DNA of 7,412 nucleotides from Methanosarcinales archaeon (GTDB lineage Archaea; Halobacteriota; Methanosarcinia; Methanosarcinales; EX4572-44): contig RXIJ01000005.1 of assembly GCA_004212095.1 (NCBI GenBank), positions 1 through 7,412 of the forward strand, given 5' to 3'. The notes below the pieces were generated by a model that worked only from the letters and a program-made list of their open reading frames with translations, searched no databases and was not told where the DNA came from. Position 1 is the first letter of the stretch. Each line of letters starts with the position of its first letter. The translations under genes and the position numbers were made by a program. Positions 1 to 5,976 of this stretch are shown here, piece after piece.

Positions 1-850
1 TGTTGGTGTTGTTGATGAGATTGTTGTGGTAGAGTATGTTGTTGCTCGAAGACCACATGGAGATTCCGTAGTTGTTGTTCGAGTTAATGGTGTTGCTCGT
101 TAGGTTGTTGTTGCTCGAAAAAGATAGAATGATGCCGTGGCTGTTGTCAGACGCGATGTTACTCATGAACGTGTTGTTGCTCGAATACCACAGGTAGATG
201 CCGTGGCTGTTGTCAGACGCGATGTTACTCATGAACGTGTTGTTGCTCGAAGAGTTCAGGTAGATGCCGATTTGGTTGTTACTCGATGCAGTGTTGCTTG
301 TTAGGTTGTTGCTACTCGAAGAATTCAAGTAGATTCCGCAGTTGTTACTCGATGCAGTGTTGCTTGTTAAGTTGTTGCTACTCGAAGAATTCAAGTAGAT
401 TCCGCAGTTGTTACTCGATGCAAAGTTATCAGAGATGTTGCAGTGATCCGTACCGTTGAGATAAATACCGGCATTTGACCAACCTGTTGTTGCCCCCGTC
501 ACTGTGAACTCTGAGATGTTTACATAATCTGCAGTCACGTTGAAGACGTGGTCACCCGAATCCGATGCATTCACGATGCAGTTCGCAGTGCCGTTTTGGG
601 AGCGAATAGTCAAATGAGCAACATTCACATTTACATTCTCGTTGTACGTGCTATCCCTTACAACAATCGTGTCTCCAGCAGTTGCATTATCCACTGCCTG
701 CTGAATCGTTTGATTCCCGCTTTCAGGCACATAAATCATATCTGTGGATGCGCATCCAATGTTTATAAATGCCAGCACTGCGAAAAGAAACGCAAACACT
801 GATATCTTCCAAAATCCGTTTCTTCTGCCCTTCATTTCTTTTTTATCCAT
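1..850 (-). CDS. Secreted right-handed beta-helix (NosD/pectate-lyase-like) surface protein, partial
   Basis: The reading frame is open from an ATG at 850 to the left edge without a stop, giving 283 residues; the C-terminus lies outside the window. Residues 1-32 look like an export signal: a basic start (KKEMKGRR), a hydrophobic stretch (VFAFLFAVLAFINIG), then Cys33, which could be a lipobox-like cysteine. Residues 39-90 (YVPESGNQTIQQAVDNATAG, then DTIVV and HLTIRS) match the opening of NosD-type periplasmic copper-binding/beta-helix domains common in Methanosarcina-like surface proteins. From residue 144 come six 22-23-residue units of the form A/T-S-x-N-N-x-G-I-Y-L-x-S-S-S-N-N-x-x-x-S-N-x, as expected for coils of a parallel beta-helix. 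N-x-S/T sequons are very frequent, consistent with N-glycosylation at the cell surface. The in-frame ATG at 835 is an alternative start; 850 is preferred because it keeps the basic N-region and sits at a suitable distance from the TATA box. The ligand or role is unknown. Confidence 0.88.
   Translation of the reverse strand, partial: MDKKEMKGRRNGFWKISVFAFLFAVLAFINIGCASTDMIYVPESGNQTIQQAVDNATAGDTIVVRDSTYNENVNVNVAHLTIRSQNGTANCIVNASDSGDHVFNVTADYVNISEFTVTGATTGWSNAGIYLNGTDHCNISDNFASSNNCGIYLNSSSSNNLTSNTASSNNCGIYLNSSSSNNLTSNTASSNNQIGIYLNSSSNNTFMSNIASDNSHGIYLWYSSNNTFMSNIASDNSHGIILSFSSNNNLTSNTINSNNNYGISMWSSSNNILYHNNLINNTN
20..421 (-). repeat. Six tandem 66/69-nt coding repeats (beta-helix coils)
   Basis: Read on the minus strand, the units are 421-356, 355-290, 289-221, 220-155, 154-89 and 88-20 (66, 66, 69, 66, 66 and 69 nt). 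The first two differ at a single base, a synonymous TTA/CTA leucine change. A 54-nt stretch at 131-184 recurs exactly at 197-250. The other units are more diverged. The period is always a multiple of three, so copy-number change keeps the frame. Confidence 0.9.
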
Positions 851-880
851 TCTTCATTTTTTAATTACTTTCGCTATTTC

Positions 881-890
881 TATTTATAAA
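881..890 (-). promoter_or_regulatory. TATA box of the beta-helix gene
   Basis: On the minus strand this reads TTTATAAATA, preceded by the purine-rich CGAAAAT as a plausible BRE. Its centre is about 36 bases upstream of the ATG at 850, so a start site some 25-28 bases downstream would leave a leader of only about 10 bases. There is no convincing Shine-Dalgarno, which fits a short-leader or near-leaderless mRNA. Confidence 0.55.
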
Positions 891-1030
891 ATTTTCGATA
901 ACGCCCCTGAACTGCCAACTCACATGGTATTTTGTCCTGTCAAATTTATTTTGGCGAAAAAATATGTAAACATTTTTCATACCTGACAACTATCTCTAAT
1001 AAGTTTTCATAGCTTGAAATGGCACTATCT

Positions 1031-1036
1031 AAAAAA
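1031..1036 (-). terminator. Possible U-tract terminator of the zinc-finger/aEF-1beta transcript
   Basis: Six consecutive T on the minus strand (GGTTTTTTAG) lie about 115 bases past the aEF-1beta stop, just beyond the hairpin array at 1052-1141. Archaeal termination needs little more than a U-rich stretch, so this is a reasonable candidate, not a proven one. A second T6 run on the same strand lies at 956-961. Confidence 0.3.
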
Positions 1037-1051
1037 CCAGTGATTTGATTA

Positions 1052-1141
1052 ACTTGATTGCTAACGCACTCGATTACTGCGTAATCGAGAGTTATTTCCC
1101 GCACACGGTGTATGCGGTTCTGCAAAGCGTAAGCTTTGCAG
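1052..1141 (-). repeat. Array of three tight hairpins after aEF-1beta (stem-loop element, copy A)
   Basis: On the minus strand, 8 bases past the stop codon, three hairpins follow each other. The first is 1141-1120: CTGCAAAGC, loop TTAC, GCTTTGCAG (9 perfect pairs). The second is 1117-1099: CCGCATAC, loop ACC, GTGTGCGG (8 pairs, one G-U). The third is 1089-1069: CTCGATTAC, loop GCA, GTAATCGAG (9 perfect pairs). The block AAATAACTCT and a TCGAGTGCG-nn-AGCAATC block follow in the same order as in the element at 6302-6415. No protein is encoded here. The array may act as an mRNA 3' end structure or be a small dispersed repeat. Confidence 0.75.
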
Positions 1142-1149
1142 TCCAGGCG

Positions 1150-1419
1150 TTAAAACGCTCTGCCAACCTCTACCACCTGGATGCTTTCAACATCTTCAAC
1201 AGAGGAAATGGCAGATTCTACTGACTCGGTGCCGCCTTCAGTATCTTCCAACACCACCACCACCATCAATGCTTTGATCCCAAAAGCGACAGGTTCCTCC
1301 ATAAAACCAGAAAGTCGCACTCCTTTTGGGATTACCTTTTCGATGTTCGCTTTTAGCATTTCAAAGTCTGTTTCAGTTGACTTTGGCATTACTTTTATTT
1401 TTGCAACTACATTTCCCAT
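1150..1419 (-). CDS. ef1b: Translation elongation factor aEF-1beta
   Basis: This 89-residue protein is the archaeal counterpart of the eEF1B nucleotide-exchange domain, which replaces GDP by GTP on EF-1alpha during elongation. The start MGNVVAKIKVMPKSTETD, the segment EEPVAFGIKAL (residues 41-51) and the acidic DTEGGTESVE segment (59-68) are typical of the family, and the length is the usual full length of a single alpha/beta domain. It is the second gene of a two-gene unit with the small zinc-finger protein upstream, a pairing seen in many euryarchaea. The ATG at 1419 is supported by GAGGTGAT at 1433-1426, 6 bases upstream. It ends with TAA 8 bases before a hairpin array. Confidence 0.95.
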   Translation of the reverse strand: MGNVVAKIKVMPKSTETDFEMLKANIEKVIPKGVRLSGFMEEPVAFGIKALMVVVVLEDTEGGTESVESAISSVEDVESIQVVEVGRAF

Positions 1420-1425
1420 AATTAA

Positions 1426-1433
1426 ATCACCTC
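1426..1433 (-). promoter_or_regulatory. Shine-Dalgarno of aEF-1beta overlapping the upstream stop
   Basis: GAGGTGAT on the minus strand shares bases with the TGA (1434-1432) of the zinc-finger gene and lies 6 bases before the aEF-1beta ATG. A ribosome ending the first gene is therefore placed on the site for the second, suggesting translational coupling. Confidence 0.75.
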
Positions 1434-1602
1434 AAGGTCCCTGGAACTTGCAATTTGGACATGTATATAAATTGCTCTGATGCCTGCAATTTACACACCT
1501 ACCAATCTCAGTTCCGCAAGACGGGCATGGAAATCTCACATGACCCTGTTCAACAAGGTTGATGCCACAGGAAATGCAGTTATTAGTAATTTTTTTAACC
1601 AT
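1432..1602 (-). CDS. Small double zinc-finger protein (HVO_2753-like), upstream of aEF-1beta
   Basis: The ATG at 1602 opens a 56-residue frame ending in TGA at 1432. It has four CxxC pairs: C9/C12 (CISC), C26/C29 (CPSC), C36/C39 (CVNC) and C48/C51 (CPNC), enough to hold two zinc ions, and little else beyond basic and aromatic residues. The size, cysteine layout and position directly before aEF-1beta match the conserved euryarchaeal zinc-finger microprotein known from Haloferax as HVO_2753, which is reported to carry two zinc fingers and to affect swarming and biofilm. Its molecular target is not known; the linkage to aEF-1beta suggests a role near translation. AGGTGGT lies 8 bases before the ATG and supports the start. 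The gene follows the ADP-ribosylglycohydrolase after 62 bases and may be read with it or from a weak TTTTATGG element near 1632-1639. Confidence 0.9.
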   Translation of the reverse strand: MVKKITNNCISCGINLVEQGHVRFPCPSCGTEIGRCVNCRHQSNLYTCPNCKFQGP

Positions 1603-1664
1603 ATTAATCAACCACCTTTATACATTCTCACCATAAAAGAAGCTTTTGCAAGACATGAGTTTAC

Positions 1665-2579
1665 CTAAAGTCCAAGAGCTAAACGTTCAATATATTCCCG
1701 GTTTTCAAGTCCGAGCACCCATCGATTGGGAATTGCATCCACACCAAGGCGAGCACCAAGCATTGCACCAGTCATGCATGCAACCGAATCCGTATCACCA
1801 CCAATATTTGCTGCGGTAATTATTGCATCCTCGAAACTATCAATGTGATTGATAAAAATAAAAAAGGAAGCAGGCACAGTTTCGTATACCGAACTTGAAA
1901 CGCCATTCTCCCCAAAAAAGTCTTCTGCAGGCGATGTAACCAATTTCCGGATGCTTCCTGCAAGAGTCTGATCAATCTTTTTAACTTTACTAACGATATT
2001 ATAAATCAATTCTAAAAGTGGAACGTTGCGAACATTCATTGAAACTGATAGGGCAATGGCAACTGCCCCTGCTATACCACCAGTGCTCGTATGCGTAGGA
2101 CGGGAGGATAATGTTGCAAGCTCGACCACTTGATCAATGTCTGATGATAAAAGCCCGATTGGAGCCACTCTCATGGCTGATCCGCATGAGTCGGAATTGA
2201 TCCCGGAATCTTGCCAGTACGCACCTGATAGCATATTTTTAATTGCCTGCATACTTGTAGGTCCAACAGTTCGATTCAGTGAAGGGTTTTCAATCAGTTT
2301 TTTACCCCACTTTTTTATATTTGTTGCAAAGACTTCAACATCAAACCCGTTTGCCTCTATGATTGATTCTGTTAACAGGATCATTTGTTCGGTATCATCT
2401 GTATACTGTCCTTTTTTCAGTTTTCTATTAGGATAAGAAATTGGTGCACGCCCATAGTCTCTCACTACACCAAATATGGAATTGATCTCATCGTTCCTCA
2501 ATCCCTCGGTCTGCATTCCAAGAGCGTCTCCAACCGCTGCTCCAATCAAACACCCCCTGTACTTACTGCTTACATTCAT
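1665..2579 (-). CDS. ADP-ribosylglycohydrolase (DraG/ARH3 family)
   Basis: This 304-residue enzyme, of normal family length, should hydrolyse the bond between ADP-ribose and a modified protein, nucleic acid or small molecule, using two magnesium ions. The all-alpha fold's signatures are intact: GDALG (17-21), TDDTEQ (60-65, with T60/D61/D62 as metal ligands by family analogy), SCGSAMRVAP (131-140), THTSTGGIAGAVA (162-174) and GGDTDS (260-265, with D262 and D264 as metal ligands), then GAMLGARLG (271-279). No ADP-ribosyltransferase such as DraT, no nitrogenase gene and no macrodomain protein is visible, so calling it nitrogenase-reactivating DraG would be unsupported; the substrate is open. 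The start at 2579 precedes the conserved YRGCLIGAAVGDALG by only a few residues, as usual, though its Shine-Dalgarno is weak (GTGAAG about 12 bases upstream). The gene ends with TAG and lies 210 bases after porB, so it is probably a separate transcription unit. Confidence 0.93.
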   Translation of the reverse strand: MNVSSKYRGCLIGAAVGDALGMQTEGLRNDEINSIFGVVRDYGRAPISYPNRKLKKGQYTDDTEQMILLTESIIEANGFDVEVFATNIKKWGKKLIENPSLNRTVGPTSMQAIKNMLSGAYWQDSGINSDSCGSAMRVAPIGLLSSDIDQVVELATLSSRPTHTSTGGIAGAVAIALSVSMNVRNVPLLELIYNIVSKVKKIDQTLAGSIRKLVTSPAEDFFGENGVSSSVYETVPASFFIFINHIDSFEDAIITAANIGGDTDSVACMTGAMLGARLGVDAIPNRWVLGLENREYIERLALGL

Positions 2580-2672
2580 CGTTTATCTATCTTCACGCTG
2601 GTAATTTCGTACTTGTTCAATACTATGTAGTCAACATACTGGCACAAAACGGCATGGATCAAAGTAGGGAAT

Positions 2673-2765
2673 TTAACCGCGGAGCACACTGAGAATGAGA
2701 GGGGCGCCAGAAAGCATAAGCAATAATCGAGACAGTCTTAAAACTCTGCGTCCTCTGCGGTGATA
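2673..2765. repeat. Intergenic imperfect palindrome of the ACCGCAGAGG type
   Basis: The left arm at 2676-2694 (accgcggagcacactgaga) and the right arm at 2743-2761 (inverted, accgcagaggacgcagagt) agree at 14 of 19 positions and enclose about 48 bases, so the whole can fold into a long hairpin. It fills much of the 210-base gap between porB and the ADP-ribosylglycohydrolase gene. From memory, very similar sequences are scattered through intergenic regions of many anaerobic bacteria and methanogens; this is recalled, not searched. The rest of the gap (2580-2672 and 2766-2789) holds no gene. CTATATAAAAATCC on the minus strand near 2774-2787 resembles a TATA box but is about 200 bases from the next start. 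Confidence 0.7.
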
Positions 2766-2789
2766 AAACACTCGGATTTTTATATAGCC

Positions 2790-3671
2790 CTAAAGGTCAT
2801 ATTGATCTGCATTCCAGTCTGCAAGTTCTTGTATCTTTTTGATAATATCCGCACCACCCGGTATGCTGAACAGGTGCTTGAACCGTTTCTGTGCTTTTAG
2901 GTATTCTTCAACTGGTCTTTTGTTTCTGATTTTGTGCACACCTGTAATATCCCCGTTTTCAATGTCCATCATAGGCCACAGTGCTGTTTCTACGGCAAGT
3001 CTCCCAAGTTCGATTGTCTTTGAACCATCAAATCCCCAGCCAGTGGTACATGGTGCATGCACATGCACATAAGTTGGTCCTGTTACTTCAGTGGCTTTTT
3101 TTACTTTACGCATCATATCCTTTGGATAAGCAACAGAGGTTGTAGCTACATAAGGTGAGCCGTGCGCTAACATTATCTGCGGCATGTTCTTCTTTGGTCT
3201 AAGGTTGCCAAAGGATGCTTTTCCAGCAGGGGTGGTTGTTGTTGTAGCTGCGAAAGGAGTCCCTCCACTCCGCTGCACTCCTGTGTTCATATATGCTTCA
3301 TTGTCAACACAGACATAAGTGAAATCATGCCCGCGTTCAAAGGCTCCGGAGAGTCCGCGAATGCCGATATCTATGGTTGCACCATCGCCCCCGATTGCCA
3401 TTATTTTTGTGTCATTCTTTCGTCCAAGCGCTTTTAGTGCGGCTTCTACGCCTGATGCGACAGCAGCAGCATTTTCAAAGAGAGAATGTATCCACGGCAC
3501 GTTCCATGCGGATTCAGGGAATGGGGTGCTGAACACCTCAAGACAACCTGTTGGCGTTACTACGATGCAGTTCTCTCCCACTGCCTTTAACATGAACTTT
3601 GCTGCTAGTGCATCGCAGCAGCCTGCACACCCGCGATGCCCTGGTGCAAAGAGTTCTGTTGTCTTGTTCAT
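2790..3671 (-). CDS. porB: Pyruvate:ferredoxin oxidoreductase subunit beta
   Basis: The 293-residue beta subunit binds thiamine diphosphate and the proximal [4Fe-4S] cluster of the enzyme that interconverts pyruvate + CoA with acetyl-CoA + CO2 and reduced ferredoxin. The N-terminal GHRGCAGC (C15, C18), TGCLEV (C43) and APCTTGW (C208) supply the four cluster cysteines. GGDGATIDIG (94-103) and DNEAYMNTG (123-131) form the thiamine-diphosphate/magnesium motif. The length is normal for the four-subunit archaeal enzyme. Its ATG overlaps the porA TGA by four bases and is preceded by GAGGGAGGA, so translation is probably coupled. It is the last gene of the operon and ends in TAG. Confidence 0.97.
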   Translation of the reverse strand: MNKTTELFAPGHRGCAGCCDALAAKFMLKAVGENCIVVTPTGCLEVFSTPFPESAWNVPWIHSLFENAAAVASGVEAALKALGRKNDTKIMAIGGDGATIDIGIRGLSGAFERGHDFTYVCVDNEAYMNTGVQRSGGTPFAATTTTTPAGKASFGNLRPKKNMPQIMLAHGSPYVATTSVAYPKDMMRKVKKATEVTGPTYVHVHAPCTTGWGFDGSKTIELGRLAVETALWPMMDIENGDITGVHKIRNKRPVEEYLKAQKRFKHLFSIPGGADIIKKIQELADWNADQYDL

Positions 3672-4858
3672 AATAATTCCTCCCTCAAATCAACATAAGA
3701 AGATTCGATTGTTATTCCATTCACGATAGCTTTTTCGGCTTCGCTAACTATTTTTTTAATCCTTTCAGGCGGTATATCTCTCCCTCCATGTCCAAACATG
3801 TATCCTAAAACCGGAATATCTATTTTGGTGTTGTAGAGTGAAGCTTTAATCTCTGTGCATAAAGCACCTTCATATTTTCCAATGGAAATACTCTTGTCAA
3901 GTGGTACGATGATTGCAGCATTTTTTACTGCATTTCTTATAGCGTCAGTTGGGAAAGGTCGGAAGGAACGGATTTTTAAAAGTCCTACCTTTTTCCCCTC
4001 TGCTCTAAGTTCATCGAGTACATCTTTGATAGTACCAATCACTGAACCCATTGCTACAAGCACGATTTCAGCATCATCGAGATAATAGCCATCGATTAAC
4101 CCACCATAGTATCGCCCATAGATTTCATTGAATTCGTCTGCTACAGTCTCTATTTTTTTCAGGGCAGCTGACATGCCGAGTTCCTGCATATATCGAAACT
4201 CGCTGTAGACACCCGGGTCTGCAAAGGCACCAAACGTTTTTGGGTTTGATGGATCAAGTATGTGTTCCGGTGCAAATGGTGGCAAAAATTCATCGGTTAA
4301 GTCCTGCTCAAGAAGAACGACTGGTTCATACACATGAGTTAATATGAACCCATCAAAACACGCCATTGCCGGAAGCATGATCTTATTGTCTTCACATATC
4401 TTGTATACCTGTGGCGTCATATCTGCTGCTTCCTGCGGGTCTTCTGCATATAGCTGTATCCAGCCTGTATCCCGCTGTGCAATCGAGTCCTGGTGGTCAT
4501 TCCATATACTAAGTGGCGCACTCATAGCTCTGTTTGCAACGGTCATAACAAGAGGTAATCGCATGCCTGACGCGTTAAAGAGAACTTCGTGCATCAAAGC
4601 AAGCCCCTGTGATGTGGTGGCTGAGTATGTCCGTGCTCCAGCAGCACATGCCCCGATAAGAGCGGAAATAGCTGAGAATTCAGATTCTACCGTTATGTAT
4701 TCACATGCCCCAATCTCGCCATTTGCTGCAAACTTGGATAATTCTTCAACAATATGTGTTTGAGGTGTTATCGGGTAAGCTGGAATTACATCCGGTCGAC
4801 ATACTTTAGCCGCATGAGCTACTGCATAGGATCCTTCAACAACTGTTAGTTTTGACAT
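3668..4858 (-). CDS. porA: Pyruvate:ferredoxin oxidoreductase subunit alpha
   Basis: The 396-residue alpha subunit carries the pyrimidine-binding half of the thiamine-diphosphate site and the CoA/ferredoxin-oxidoreductase core domain. YPITPQT (28-34) is the family signature. EYITVESEFSA (53-63) holds the glutamates that activate the cofactor, and ATTSQGLALMHE (80-91) and NDHQDSIAQRDTGW (120-133) are conserved in pyruvate-specific members, which favours pyruvate over 2-oxoglutarate or branched-chain substrates. The C-terminal part (about 250-396) has the transketolase-C-like segment with VPLDKSISIGKYEGAL. GGAGAAA lies inside the end of porD 5 bases before this ATG, and only 2 bases separate the genes. 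The stop overlaps the porB start. Confidence 0.97.
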   Translation of the reverse strand: MSKLTVVEGSYAVAHAAKVCRPDVIPAYPITPQTHIVEELSKFAANGEIGACEYITVESEFSAISALIGACAAGARTYSATTSQGLALMHEVLFNASGMRLPLVMTVANRAMSAPLSIWNDHQDSIAQRDTGWIQLYAEDPQEAADMTPQVYKICEDNKIMLPAMACFDGFILTHVYEPVVLLEQDLTDEFLPPFAPEHILDPSNPKTFGAFADPGVYSEFRYMQELGMSAALKKIETVADEFNEIYGRYYGGLIDGYYLDDAEIVLVAMGSVIGTIKDVLDELRAEGKKVGLLKIRSFRPFPTDAIRNAVKNAAIIVPLDKSISIGKYEGALCTEIKASLYNTKIDIPVLGYMFGHGGRDIPPERIKKIVSEAEKAIVNGITIESSYVDLREELL

Positions 4859-4860
4859 TG

Positions 4861-5127
4861 TTATTTCTCCTCCAGAACCATTTCAATTGTTTCTCTTGGG
4901 CATTCGTTGCTGCATATACCACAGCCTTTACAGTAATCATAATCGATCTCATAGTACCCATCTTCTGTTTTAATAATACAGTTTTCAGGACATGAAAGCT
5001 CACATATACCACATTTAATACATTTTTCCTTCTGATATATTGGCTTAAAGGTTCGCCAGCTTCCGGTCTTGTTTATTACAGTACTGCCTGGTTCTACAAT
5101 CCCACCGATGCACAGTTTACTGCTCAT
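4861..5127 (-). CDS. porD: Pyruvate:ferredoxin oxidoreductase subunit delta (2x[4Fe-4S] ferredoxin)
   Basis: This 88-residue ferredoxin-like subunit carries electrons from the thiamine-diphosphate/proximal cluster to external ferredoxin. Two complete [4Fe-4S] motifs are present: C36-x2-C39-x2-C42-x3-C46-P and C66-x2-C69-x2-C72-x3-C76-P. The N-terminal 30 residues, including GSWRTFKPIYQKEKC, are typical of PorD and distinguish it from free ferredoxins. The ATG overlaps the porG TGA by four bases, and GGAGG in the last codons of porG serves as its Shine-Dalgarno. It sits in the order gamma-delta-alpha-beta, standard for methanogens. Confidence 0.96.
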   Translation of the reverse strand: MSSKLCIGGIVEPGSTVINKTGSWRTFKPIYQKEKCIKCGICELSCPENCIIKTEDGYYEIDYDYCKGCGICSNECPRETIEMVLEEK

Positions 5128-5666
5128 GCATGTGCCTCCATTGCTTTATATGCGGCATCGACTGCTGCAACGTTTTTTTCACCGATTTTCCCACTAAACC
5201 GCTCACCGACGGCTTTCTTTATGGATTCAAGACGAATTTCACCAGTTGCACCTGCAAAAGCTCCAAGAAGCACAGTATTGACAATCGGTCGTCCGATCAC
5301 ATCCATTGCAATCTTTGTAGCATCTATTGCCATTACTTTTGCAGAAATATTCTTAAGTTTTCCTGCATCTTTTTCAGTGTTAATAATGATCAAACCATCC
5401 TTTTTTATTCCGCCTGCTACATCGATCACATCAATGAGTGTGGCATCCTGGACGACCACATAATCCGGCTCATAGACCTGACTTCGCATGCGAATTGGTT
5501 TATCATCTATACGGGTAAATGCAACAACTGGCGCACCACGTCGTTCCACACCAAAACTGGGAAATGCCTGGCTATATTTTCCATCTTCAAACGCTGCCAC
5601 TGCAAGGAGTTCAGCAGCAGTAACAGATCCCTGTCCACCGCGTCCATGTATACGAATTTCTTTCAT
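5124..5666 (-). CDS. porG: Pyruvate:ferredoxin oxidoreductase subunit gamma
   Basis: The 180-residue gamma subunit is first in the operon and corresponds to the domain that helps bind CoA and assemble the complex. KEIRIHGRGGQGSV (2-15) and FPSFGVERRGAPV (35-47) are the family signatures; the rest matches the expected length with no gaps. A GTG at 5669 is in frame one codon earlier, but I choose the ATG at 5666 because GGTGA ends 7 bases before it and family members begin MKEIR or similar. The promoter and leader are immediately upstream (see 5704-5717). The gene is divergent from aIF1. In some nomenclatures this subunit is called porC. Confidence 0.96.
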   Translation of the reverse strand: MKEIRIHGRGGQGSVTAAELLAVAAFEDGKYSQAFPSFGVERRGAPVVAFTRIDDKPIRMRSQVYEPDYVVVQDATLIDVIDVAGGIKKDGLIIINTEKDAGKLKNISAKVMAIDATKIAMDVIGRPIVNTVLLGAFAGATGEIRLESIKKAVGERFSGKIGEKNVAAVDAAYKAMEAHA

Positions 5667-5670
5667 CACA

Positions 5671-5678
5671 CTTTCACC
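5671..5678 (-). promoter_or_regulatory. Shine-Dalgarno that decides the porG start
   Basis: GGTGAAAG on the minus strand places GGTGA 7 bases before ATG 5666 but only 4 bases before the in-frame GTG 5669, favouring the ATG. Confidence 0.65.
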
Positions 5679-5703
5679 ATTTTTTATAAAATATTAATCA
5701 AGC

Positions 5704-5717
5704 TTTATTATATATTA
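5704..5717 (-). promoter_or_regulatory. TATA box of the por operon
   Basis: The minus strand reads TAATATATAATAAA, centred near 5711. A start 25-28 bases downstream falls near 5684, giving a leader of about 18 bases that includes the GGTGA site. A second A/T element, TTTATAAAAA at 5681-5690, is too close to the start codon to drive an SD-bearing mRNA. No BRE stands out because the region is A/T-rich throughout. Confidence 0.45.
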
Positions 5718-5922
5718 CAGTGTTATATGAAAAACTCAATGGATAATTGTGTAAATCATATATAGACTTTGGGTTCAAACTTCTATAAATTATCAATAAT
5801 GTTCCAATAAAGATATTTGAAAAGGACTCGAAACAATATACAATCAATTTATTTCAGGGAATCCAGTAAGACGACCATTAGACTTTAATACAGGCACCAT
5901 TAAACGTTAGTTGTTATGTTGC

Positions 5923-5967
5923 ATATATGTGCAATGATCTAATATATATGTGCAATGATCTAATATA
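5923..5967 (+). promoter_or_regulatory. aIF1 promoter with 21-bp tandem duplication
   Basis: A 24-base sequence at 5923-5946, with core gtgcaatgatctaatat, is repeated exactly at 5944-5967 with a period of 21 bases. Each copy supplies a TATA-like element: taatatat at 5940-5947 and taatataa at 5961-5968. The upstream one would start transcription near 5970, giving an mRNA that contains GGAGG. The downstream one would start near the ATG and give an almost leaderless mRNA. Alternatively, the repeated core is a protein-binding site on one DNA face, two helical turns apart. Confidence 0.6.
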
Positions 5968-5971
5968 ATTC

Positions 5972-5976
5972 GGAGG
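5972..5976 (+). promoter_or_regulatory. Distant Shine-Dalgarno of aIF1
   Basis: GGAGG ends 13 bases before the ATG at 5990, longer than the usual 5-9. No alternative start lies closer, and the conserved MxxxMCPVCGLP opening fixes the reading frame. Confidence 0.5.

Noticed and set aside
20..421. Regular repeats suggestive of a CRISPR array
   Set aside because: The 66-69-nt units are adjacent without unique spacers, stay in one open reading frame and translate into beta-helix coils.
548..986. Plus-strand frames of 84 and 80 codons
   Set aside because: They overlap the start of the beta-helix gene antisense and its promoter, and show no family features.
2774..2787. TATA-like CTATATAAAAATCC as promoter of the ADP-ribosylglycohydrolase gene
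   Set aside because: It would imply a leader of roughly 170 bases running through the palindromic repeat; possible, but unsupported.
4344..4763. 139-codon plus-strand frame, and a 136-codon one at 3319-3729
   Set aside because: Both are antisense shadows of porA and porB, with no plausible domain.
5664..5669. GTG at 5669 as porG start
   Set aside because: It leaves only 4 bases after GGTGA and adds one residue to a conserved N-terminus; the ATG at 5666 fits better.
5130..5765. 211-codon open frame on the plus strand
   Set aside because: It lies antisense to porG, whose family motifs are unmistakable. The frame has a cysteine- and histidine-rich composition typical of antisense translation, and no ribosome-binding site or homology is apparent.
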